Assembly (NCBI GenBank): GCA_007922225.1 | Contig: ML680053.1 | Span: 372,001 to 436,000, forward strand | Source: Emydura subglobosa | Lineage: Eukaryota; Chordata; Testudines; Chelidae | DNA: 64,000 nt | Direction: 5' to 3' | Shown: piece after piece, positions 55,433-64,000 of the stretch | Position numbering within the stretch: position 1 is the first letter of the stretch | How the letters are laid out: the number at the start of each line of letters is the position of its first letter | Made by a program: the position numbers and the translations under genes | Notes under the pieces: model-generated | Databases searched by the model: none | The model's input: only the letters and a program-made list of their open reading frames with translations | What the model was told of the DNA's origin: nothing

Positions 55433-56681
55433 ACTGTGAAGAGCAAACTGAGCATTGCTGAAAAATAAGCTTCTCTTTCAATGACAGCTAATTTCTTTGA
55501 GTGCTTGTACACTGGTCTTGTCCTGGACTGAAGAGATCTCTAAACAATACAGTCCTGGACAGATGCAAAGATGGTCCAGCCTCTTTTGTGGTACTTGATA
55601 CATCTTTTCTGCTCTAAGTTGTTGGTGGCAAAGTTGCTGGAATCTGTCTCAGGGTTGGTTCTAAGATGCCCTCATTAATTCACAGTGCTATTCTTGACGG
55701 AGAGGAAGAATGCAGTATTTTAAAAAGCTCATGAGCTTTTGCTTCAAGTACTGGCTCTCTATTTTCAACGTCTCAGCAACACAAGAGTAGCAGCTTCCTG
55801 GAATGCTCTAAAGTCATCAGAAGCCAGTCCAGGAGTTGAAGAAACTTGTCAGGAGAGAACAGTGACAGGTCTCTGGAAGAAGATTAAGGAGGGTTTTTCT
55901 CAGGACGCTTTAGACCTGTCTGTTTCTACAGCAGAAGGGGAGAGTGACTTACATTTGCTTACATGGTAGGAGGAAGATCAGCTCGTGGCTGCTCTAGATT
56001 AAGATCTCTAGTATGTCCTACTGGGACAAAGTGGAGCATTGTAGGGATAAAGCTGGTTCTAGGAAGGTTGACCAGGCCATTGCCATGGCTAAGCCAGATG
56101 AGTTGGGGCTCTGAAGTGAGTGTTCTTGTATTGCAGGCAGAAACCTTCCCCTGCTCTTTGTGACTGAAGAAAAGATTCCCTGCTACATAGCAAAGAGGTG
56201 TGTCCCTGGTGATGGAGATGAGCGATAAGCTTCCTCCAAAGGTGGTGGCAATCCTTGAGGTGACTTCTGTACATAAGGCTGGCAAGCCTAGTGTCATCAG
56301 TGCTGAGTACGATGCCAGAGACATAGCAACCTCCTCTAACGTTGAATTGGCTGGTACCATTAATGCTTCCATTGTCTGTACTGGTGCCAAAGTCTATGCA
56401 GGTAGGCATTGAGTGATCTGTGCCTCTTCAATGTCGAGCTGGAGACTGAGCCAGCATCATCTGCCCCAGTTGAATGAGTGAAGTTAGTGCTCAGTTTCTG
56501 AGAGGAGAGAAAGAGTTAGAGCTTCTCATGGGAAGAAGGATGAGTGTGAGGAGCCACATCTATCCCAGTATTAGATCTCCCTTGTCTTGGTGAGGCAGCA
56601 GTACTGGTCCTCTATGCTCAAACAGCTGTCAGTACCAAAGTGGTCTTCAGAGGTCTATCCGTGCCTTATACCACCATAGAG

Positions 56682-57469
56682 CAGGGGCGTCAAATATCCG
56701 GCCCGTGGGCAGCGTCGGCCCGAGCCATTCTTGCGCCCCGGGCAGACATTATAATTGCACCCATAGGCGTGCGCAGCACATTTCATTAGGGTGTGCATCC
56801 AGGGATTAGAGTGTGCACTTCAATTTCTGCAGCGGCTTGTCAGTTTCACATTTGAATTTCCCGCTGTCTTACCCTCCACCGAAAAATCGTGCTGATCCTT
56901 GCATTTCAGCGGTATAACGTAAAAACATTTTGGCACCCCATACAATCAGGCGCCCTGCACTATTGCCTGGTCAGACCATAGCTCGGGCCGGCCCTGCCCG
57001 TGGGCCGGATACAGCCCACCAACCTTTTTGGTCCGGCTGCTGCGATATCTTGCGGCGTTGTACTCTCTGGCGGCATCATGTGACGCTGTGAGATGTCGCG
57101 ACATCATGCACTGCCGCCAGACAGTACAACACCACAAGATCTTGCAGTGTCATGCACTGCCACGAGATCTGTGTACTTTGGCGGCAGCGCGTGGAGCTCT
57201 GTGTGCACGAGACAGCGCTCCAAAAGGTGGGAGAGGGACAGTGTGGTCTTGGGGCACCGCGCAGTACTAGAATTCTTAATCATTGATCGATTCTGTTAAT
57301 CATAAAATAGTAGTTGTAGAAGTGAATTTATTGCAGTTTTTATATCACATATCTAGCAAATAAAATAGAATACTACATAAAAATGGTTGTGCCTAGTATA
57401 TGTATGGCCCACTTGAAGTACATTTAATTCAAATCTGGCCCGCCATAGCAAATGAGTTTGACACCCCTG
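56682..57469. mobile_element. hAT element, 788 bp including a nested hAT, with perfect 8-bp duplication
   Basis: It starts CAGGGGCGTCAAATATCCGG and ends ATGAGTTTGACACCCCTG. The flanking 8-mer CCATAGAG is identical at 56674-56681 and 57470-57477. Without the nested element it is about 490 bp. The interior has CATGCACTGCCACGAGATCT-like phrases repeated with drift around 57040-57200. Noncoding. Confidence 0.95.
56710..56996. mobile_element. hAT element nested in a hAT element, 287 bp
   Basis: It starts CAGCGTCGGCCCGAGC and ends GCTCGGGCCGGCCCTG, terminal inverted repeats matching at 14 of 16 positions. The 8-mer CCCGTGGG is identical on both sides (56702-56709 and 56997-57004). It split the left end of the older hAT. 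Confidence 0.95.
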
Positions 57470-57769
57470 CCATAGAGGAATGAATCCTTGGCAGAACAGA
57501 CACAGTTGGAAACCAAAGCATTTTGAATCTGCCATTTTAGACCCAGATAGGGATGCAAAGTGCTGAGGAAAAGTTTTAAATTTAAATCTCTTGTGGGGGT
57601 GTTTTGGTAACACAGAAATCAAAGGGTGGGAGGTATTTGAAGTGAATTAACCCCAGTTTATGAGAGCAATCCTGCTATGGGATATTGGGCTGACACAGCT
57701 TGTTCAATCTCACCACTACATATGGTAAGAGACTAGAGGGAAATGGATGGTTGCAGCTGTTCTGCCCTT

Positions 57770-57880
57770 TGCCCTCAGGGTTGCTCCATGATTTTTCCAG
57801 AGACTAAGGTGAGGCTGACCAGTTTGTAGTTCCCCGAATCCTCCTTCTTCCCTTTTTTGAAGATGTGCACTATATTTGCC
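57770..57880 (-). mobile_element. CR1 LINE reverse-transcriptase fragment
   Basis: The minus-strand translation gives GNYKLVSLTLVSGKIMEQ, the NYRPVSLTSVPGKIMEQ-type motif of LINE reverse transcriptases. About 110 bp remain, sense to PGM2L1. Confidence 0.8.
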
Positions 57881-58984
57881 TATAACGTGCATGTGCACTA
57901 GAGTGAGATTCACACAAACGTATGCTAAGAAGAAAGTTATGTTCTTTCGCATACATGACTATGAACACTGAAAATTGTCAAAGAGAAATGAGTAAAGCTA
58001 ATTTAAATCTGACTCCATCCACCCAAGCTAGATCTCATAGGCAGGTCAGCAGCCACAGGTATTATTGCTTTCATTATATTAAAAGCCCCAACAGATTGGA
58101 AGACAAATGCAGAGACAATAATATCTAACATTTATTTCAGTCAAACTCAGAGGTAAAATGCCCATCTTTGCATAACTGACCCAATAATTCATAATTTCCA
58201 TTTCACTCTTATAAATCCTGAGACCCTCACCTGTGCAGTCTTCTGAGATTTCCCTTAACTCTTCCAAAACCCTGATATGTCTGGGGTTCTGTGCATCAGC
58301 TTCCCTCCCTCCCTCCCCCTCTTCCCCAAGCAGAAAATGGCACAGCACAGATGCTGACAAGCTCAGGATAGTTCAACCAGCACAAATTTCAGTTGTGGGA
58401 TTTCTGATTGGCTAGTTAACATGCTTGTCTGATGCTCACTATGTTCTGTTCGCACAGCTTTGATCGTTCTCATTCTCTTGACTGCAGTATGGATTTAGCT
58501 GGAATATCCATGTTCTCTCACAAAGGGGTTTCATTTTTTAAATTGCTCTGGTTAAGAGATAATTACATGCATCTATTCCATTGCTGCCAGCTCTTGTGAT
58601 TTTACCATAAGCCTCCATGTTCTGGGGTTTTATTAATGCCCCAGCTCCTGGAGTCATGGGATTGTGAGAATCTCAGCTTCCATCCAGGTAACAGTTTTTA
58701 AAAATGAACCTTGCAATCACAAAAGCCAGAAGGCAATTTATTTTTTATTTTGGGGGACTGACTCATTTTTGAATGCTTGGGATTGACAGTGTTGCTACTC
58801 TACGGTAGTGGGAAAATATATTAGGGAATTTCTGGGATCCTAGCAGAAGTGGTGTAACTGCTCACTTCCATTTAGGTAACCTCTAAATTAATTGAATTTG
58901 CCATTAAAAATTGTCCATCTTCATTCCCCAAATATGACTTGTTAGTTACAAGTTTGGTCAAAGAGAGAGAGAGCGTGCGTGGTC
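57881..58984. other. PGM2L1 5' intron sequence, nothing recognised
   Basis: About 1.1 kb without a recognised exon, RNA gene or repeat. A (CTCC)n-like short run lies at about 58305-58320. Confidence 0.4.
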
Positions 58985-59210
58985 TATGCTAGTGAGCTTA
59001 CAGAGGCACAGCTGTACTGATGCAGCTGCACTGCTATAAGATTGCTTGTGTAGCTGCTCTATGCTGACAGGAGAAAACTGTCCCATCGACATAATAAAAC
59101 CACCTCCATGAGTGGCGGTAGACCTATGTCGGCATGAGAAACTCTGCCACTGACATAGAACTGTGCACACGAGCACTTATGCCAGCAAAAATTGTGTTGT
59201 TCAGGGGTGT
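58985..59210. mobile_element. Hairpin MITE relic
   Basis: Contains CTTACAGAGGCACAGCTGTA, TCTATGCTGACAGGAGAAAA, ACCACCTCCATGAGTGGCGG and GTTCAGGGGTGTGTGTG. Same general family as 19.1, 29.2 and 29.8 kb. It stops at the central hairpin loop, so it is about half an element. Confidence 0.6.
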
Positions 59211-61454
59211 GTGTGTTTTTTCCACAAATCTGAGATTTGGATTGGTTGAATTGCTCCCAGCTTGTCAACATTTGTACTGTATGCTAGTGCTTAGGAGAAA
59301 GCTGACAAGGAGAGGCTATTTATCAGCTTTCCATTCCCAGCATCACCACTGACAGCTTTCAAACACCTCCATAATAATTATATGGATCATTAGCCATTTA
59401 GTTATGATAGAATACACCACTTCAGTGATGTATCGAGAACTGTAGAAAGACCAGGGAGCACTGAAACCCTTAGAGCACCAAAGTCGTTTGATTACCCATG
59501 AGGGGAGGTAGGTTTAGAAAATATAAATTTCCTGACTATCTAATGTTTATTCATATATACACAGGCCAGAATTTTCTTCAGCTCTGACCCAACCCAGATC
59601 TGACTCAACATTTTTTTTGCTGGTATCAATTTTAAAAGAGCACTAGCGTTTCTTGAACTATTGAAAGAGTTGTTGGATGTAGATTTCAGTAACATACTAA
59701 ATGTAACCATAATGCTTAGAAACAAATGTTTGTCATAGATTTATCCTGATAACCGGATGGAAACACTGCATTCCATAGGAAGTTCTGGGCCTAATCCAGA
59801 GAGGTGCTAAGCACTCACAATCCCCCAAGAGAGTGAATAGTAGTAGTGGGTGCGAAGCATCTCTCTGGATCAGGCCTTTGTGTGACTGGATGATGTCCAG
59901 TTAAATCACAAACCTCAGTGCCAAGAAGTACAGGATATACTTAGAACAAAGACTTCAATGGAACACCTTAAACAAAACAAACTTAAATTACATTAATGGC
60001 CATTTAAAGTACCTGCTACAGGAATAAAGCAGTTAAAATATTTTTTTTTCCTAAATCAGGATTATCCATTTAACATACTCCCTCTGTACCTTATCTCTAA
60101 TGTAGTTAAAATCCCAAAGCACAGAAAGATGAAAGTACACAATGAACAGAGTTTAAATCAAAAGCCTTTCTGCTTCAGAAGTAAATTTCAGTCTAGTTCC
60201 CTGAGATCACCACAGTAGCATACCTAACCATAGAAAGTAAACAACCAAAAATAGAGCCTTTGCAGAGTAAATACCCACAAGTTTGACTTTCAGTAACCCA
60301 CATAAAAAAATAACACGATACTACACTAGAAAAATCTGATTCCCTAGTGCATAAAATGAAACTTTTCACTTCCTGCCAAAAACTTTCTCCTGTCAGCCAA
60401 TCCAAGCTCACTCACGCTTTCAGCAGACCCAAAACACAAACGCAGCATGCAGTTTTCAGGCTGTCAGAGCGTGAACAGCTCCAAACAACGTCACACAGGT
60501 CAAAAAGTGAAGTGACGAATTAACTTCCTTTGCATCAACAAGACACATTTACTGCTCCCAAGGCCACTAGACTTTTTTCTTCAGAAGTTCCATCATCCCT
60601 ATCACTATTGTAGCTAATCCAGTGCCAACACTGATTCCACTCTATAGAAGTTTTTATACTGCACCCATTGCCATAGTATCTGAGCACCTTCAAGTAGTGT
60701 GTTAAGCAAAATGACTATATATCTGTCATATGTTTGTTCTCTCATTCTCTCCACAGAAGAAAGTGTATGCAGTAGAGTGTGGTTTTGGTAGGGTTTTTTT
60801 AATTAACTAAATATACCTCTTGCTATATATTTACAATTAGAGAAGGCAAGGTCCAAGAAACACACGTTGCACTTAGTTCAGAAAGCTATGCAGCTTGTGT
60901 TGGTCCTTAGGTCCTGGCAGAGCTCATTTCATAGTCTAGGACCACCCCCAGAGAAGATTCTGACTCTCGCACAGATAAGTTTTCCTCTTATTATTGAGAA
61001 TTCCACTATGCCAGAAGAGTGCAGTTGTCAACCACGACCTTTGACCCGGAGCTTTAGACAATCTTAGATACCCTGAGCCCAGACTAAGCAGCGCTTTGAA
61101 GGTTCAATTGCAAAAAATGTTAATGCAAAGGTAAGATTTCTTGGCAGTGTGGCGTCCCCTTGCAGAACATTGATATGAGCAAAAAAAGCTTCTGAGAACC
61201 AGGAAATGCACAGTTAAAGTTGCCCATGAAACCTTAAGTCTGCCCTTTGACACCTATGCCCCAATGCACCCCCTGTTTTAACACACATACACTTACTCTG
61301 CCAACACCAGTTGCTGAAGCATACACGCTCTTTGTCTCCTTTCACAACCCATTCACTACCACCTTCCTTCTACCCTCTTCAAGCAATGCCTCTGTATGCA
61401 CATACTCATACATGTCCTTGGCACTAGAAGATTCAGGAGGTTCCAGATCCTGTT

Positions 61455-61488
<34 letters not shown>

Positions 61489-61827
61489 AGCCAAGTCCCC
61501 AGAAAGACTACACATGAGCAACTGAAAAACCACTTCTCAGCTCTATACAGATTGCTTAGACTTACTCACAGAATACTCTCATTAAAGCATTAGAATCCTC
61601 TCATATTCCACCTCACAGCTGACAATATTCTTTGTTATAAAAACCCTGTGACCTGCTACCAACATAACCTCTAGCTCTGTATAGAAATGATGCATACTGC
61701 ATCCTGAAGGTACACATACACCTCTTCCCTTTCCTCACGTGAAAGGGTACAAAACACAGAACTCCTCATATCACAGTCACAGCTCTGTCACACATGTCAA
61801 AATAACCCACATATTAAACATCCTCAA
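59211..61827. other. PGM2L1 5' intron sequence, mostly unique
   Basis: About 2.6 kb with one (AC)n microsatellite and no recognised transposon or exon. Confidence 0.45.
61457..61486. repeat. (AC)n microsatellite
   Basis: Fifteen uninterrupted AC units. Confidence 0.97.
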
Positions 61828-62241
61828 CTACTGCCTTCTCCATTTAGCATAGGTACACTTAATATACTGTGTGTGAGGCTTCAGGAAAAAAATTGATAAA
61901 TAAACTGCCTGGTTACTGTGGAAATTGGAAACCACCTTTGTCAAGAATTTTGTGTGAGGGCAGAGGTATAGTTTATTATTATGGAAAACTGTATAAGCAG
62001 GTTCTGAAACCAAGGCTCTCAATTCTCCCATTCTCTTTGCTGAGGTTATCGCAACCAGAAATGCCACTTTCACAGAAAGGTGGAATATGGAGCAAGTCAC
62101 AAGGAATTCAAAGGGAGCTCCCATTAATTTTGTCAACACGAGGGTAAGATCCCATGGGGAAACAGGTTCTTCACCTGAGGATATAATCTGTTCAATCCTT
62201 TTAGAAATTTGATAGTTATGGGGTTGGAAAAAAGTGATCAC
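61828..62241 (-). pseudogene. DIRS tyrosine recombinase fragment
   Basis: 137 open codons. SPWDLTLVLTKLMGAPFEFL is followed by [40 protein letters not shown] and YLSIFFLKPH. It is the best preserved recombinase core in this window, with the arginine of SAKR kept. The C-terminal histidine/tyrosine part is absent. Confidence 0.9.
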
Positions 62242-62826
62242 CCACTGGAGGGTGGAATGCTGAAATCGCTGCCAAATGTACTTTAACGGAACTAACAGTC
62301 AGGCCTCGATGTTTTAGGTGGAAGCATGAACTGGAGACACACTTCTCTGCTATGATCACATAGAAAAACGTTTCCATTTGGCCAGGTAAGTATGCCTAAT
62401 TGAAGGCTTTCTGCTATTCAGAAGCATCTCCTGCACATCTTTCAAGCAAGTAATTTCAATTAGTGTTGGCCACAAAGTATCCATGCTGTCAAGTGGAGGG
62501 CCTGTAGGTTGGGATGAAGCAGACAGCCATGATCCTGAGAAATCTCCTCTCCCGTTAGATTCAGATGTAAAGTAGGTATCCCTAACAACACTAATCAGGT
62601 CATGAACCAACGTTGCTGAGGACATGCTGGTGCTCTTAGTATGAGACAAGCATGATCCTGCTTGGTCTTGAATAGGAATCTGGGTAGTAATGGGAGGGGA
62701 GGAAAAGCATAGAGCAGGGAGTTCATTTCATAGCTGGAAAGCTACCAACAAAGACCCAGGCCTGCAACCACTTCAGGAACCAAACGGTTGGCATTTTCTG
62801 TTGGCCTTTGTTGCAAACAGGTGCAC

Positions 62827-63100
62827 TTAGGGAGTTCCCCACAGCTGGACGATGGACCTGTCCACGTCCAGACGTAGCGAGCATTTGTGGCGAGCGGAAA
62901 AAGACCTGCTTAGGTGATCTGCCAACGTGTTCTGCTCTCCTAGGAGGTGAGCAGCTTTGAGTTGAATGGAGTTCATTAGGCAGAACTCCCCGAGCAGAAC
63001 TGCCTCCTGGCACAGTTGGAATGAATGCACCCTTCCCTGTCGGTTTACATAAAACAGTTGCTGTGTTATCCGTTAACACTAGCAGATTTTTTCCCAGAAT
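62827..63100 (-). pseudogene. DIRS RNase H remnant
   Basis: One frame holds LLVLTDNTATVLC with the conserved TDN. Another holds MHSFQLCQEAVLLGEFCLMN and AAHLLGEQNTLADHLSRSFS. The two pieces are out of frame with each other, so a frameshift lies near 63030. Confidence 0.85.
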
Positions 63101-64000
63101 AGTCAACTGACATGGTAGTGGCGAGCCCCATGGTTACACAGGCCATTGCTCCTTGAGATGTGCCCACTGCTAGGACATCCACAGACCCCATGGCTCTGAT
63201 CAAGGCTAAACTTCCCACCTGTATGGGACATAATAGATCCCACTTTTGAATCCACTGAAGATGACTCAGTCATGCAATAATGGTGGAGCAGAACCCACAT
63301 GGACAGGCGATCAGTAAGCCAAACCCAGGGATAGTGGTACCAGGGATATTAACAGTGGCTTGCCCCTGGAATGTACTGGCCTCCTAGGCACCAGAAGTGG
63401 CATCGGTACGGCATGCTCTTCCAAAGGTGGTGTAGGGACCACAGTTGCCGGTGTGGACTGAAACCCTTCCTGAACAACTAGGAACACTGGTGCCAAGAGG
63501 TTAGGAATTCTCTAGTAGCAGTGTACACTTCTGGCATCATCAGTACTGAAATTGGATCTTCAGTCTGACGTATAGAAACTTCAGGGATCAGCCTCAACAG
63601 ACCTGGCACAGATTCTGGACTTGACAAACCCCACTTCAGAGCAGACGAGTGTGCTGGGAAATGCTTCCTGTCAGAGTCCCTCAGAGTTCTTACTTTTAGC
63701 TGGCATTGGTACTGAAGGTCTTGTAGGACAAAATACGATGTCCTTGGCAGCTCTGTGTCTTTTCTTCGGTTCTAGAGATACAGAACACAGTGCCAAAGGC
63801 TTCTCGGGAGGCACACTCTGTACCGATGGTGCTGTATTTGGGAGTACACTCTGAACCCAACATCTCCAATGGATGGCCAAGTGCTGCATCCATACAGAGA
63901 TACTTAAGTCTCACCGCTCTATCTTTTTTTGAGTGAGGCTTAAACCCTCTATAAATGTGGTACTTCTCACTGATGCAAGACCCCCCACAACATTTTAGGA

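Larger units (their letters stand above)
52590..56681 (-). mobile_element. DIRS-type retrotransposon, degraded, about 4 kb
   Basis: It begins near 52600 with the terminal or internal-region block CATCTTGAAGAACTACAGTT and GGGTAAGTAACCATTCTGTC, like the DIRS internal region at 46.3 kb. Recombinase remnants lie at about 53580-53830, RNase H-like remnants at about 54780-55010 (the plus strand parallels 6690-6910), and a gag-like region at about 55700-56480. Frames are heavily broken. An L2-like repeat and a CR1 tail are inserted in it, and a hAT starts at 56682. Confidence 0.75.
61828..64000 (-). mobile_element. DIRS-type retrotransposon, runs off the window
   Basis: The minus strand, read from the window edge, carries a gag-like region (about 63914-63311), the end of RT, RNase H (about 63100-62827), the recombinase N-terminal region (62649-62356) and the recombinase core (62241-61828). 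The RT palm seen at 7.4 kb is missing or scrambled here, so an internal deletion lies near 63.2 kb. The downstream terminal repeat was not found at 61.8 kb. Confidence 0.85.

Noticed and set aside
61247..61593. Overlapping open frames around 61.4 kb on both strands
   Set aside because: They are kept open by the (AC)n microsatellite, which encodes alternating Thr-His or Cys-Val, and carry no other coding signal.
1..64000. CRISPR arrays, operons, integrons or phage-like modules
   Set aside because: No regularly spaced direct repeats or tightly packed same-strand genes exist. The intron-exon structure and repeat families show vertebrate nuclear DNA.

Overview
This window is vertebrate nuclear DNA, most likely from a turtle or another non-avian sauropsid. 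Evidence for this is a split gene with canonical GT-AG introns, many CR1 LINE fragments ending in ATTCTATG-like tails, tyrosine-recombinase (DIRS-type) retrotransposons, a Penelope-like element, several hAT elements with 8-bp target duplications, a MIR/CORE-SINE and hairpin MITEs. Heavy DIRS plus CR1 plus Penelope content points to turtles. I inferred the species group from repeat content only.

The one host gene is PGM2L1 (glucose-1,6-bisphosphate synthase) on the minus strand. Twelve coding exons lie between 51708 and 27415. They splice without a frame error into 1590 nt: 529 residues plus the stop, matching residues 94-622 of the 622-residue vertebrate protein. The two N-terminal coding exons were not found and should lie above 64000. 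The phosphoserine loop, the metal-binding DPDADR motif and the phosphate-binding RTSGTEPK motif are all present. A stretch of about 5.1 kb after the stop (27414 down to about 22250) is free of recognised transposons and ends at an AATAAA signal, so it is probably a long 3' UTR.

Layout: 1-22 kb is intergenic and rich in mobile elements. It holds a CR1, a DIRS element split by a hAT transposon, more CR1 pieces, a MIR, a candidate LTR, a small hAT and a 1.2-kb internally deleted DIRS element. 22.3-27.4 kb is the probable 3' UTR. 27.4-51.7 kb holds the exons, with introns carrying CR1s, a near-perfect 100-bp palindrome, Penelope termini and small hATs. The intron between the exons at 51.6 and 44.0 kb contains a three-level nest: a solo LTR inside a DIRS element inside a Penelope-like element. 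51.7-64 kb is further 5' intron, with two more DIRS copies and a hAT inside a hAT.

I see no CRISPR array, operon or other prokaryotic feature, and no new multi-gene system. The most informative content is the well-preserved nested architecture: DIRS inverted repeats with their internal complementary regions, exact target-site duplications, and a sense-oriented LTR within the host gene.
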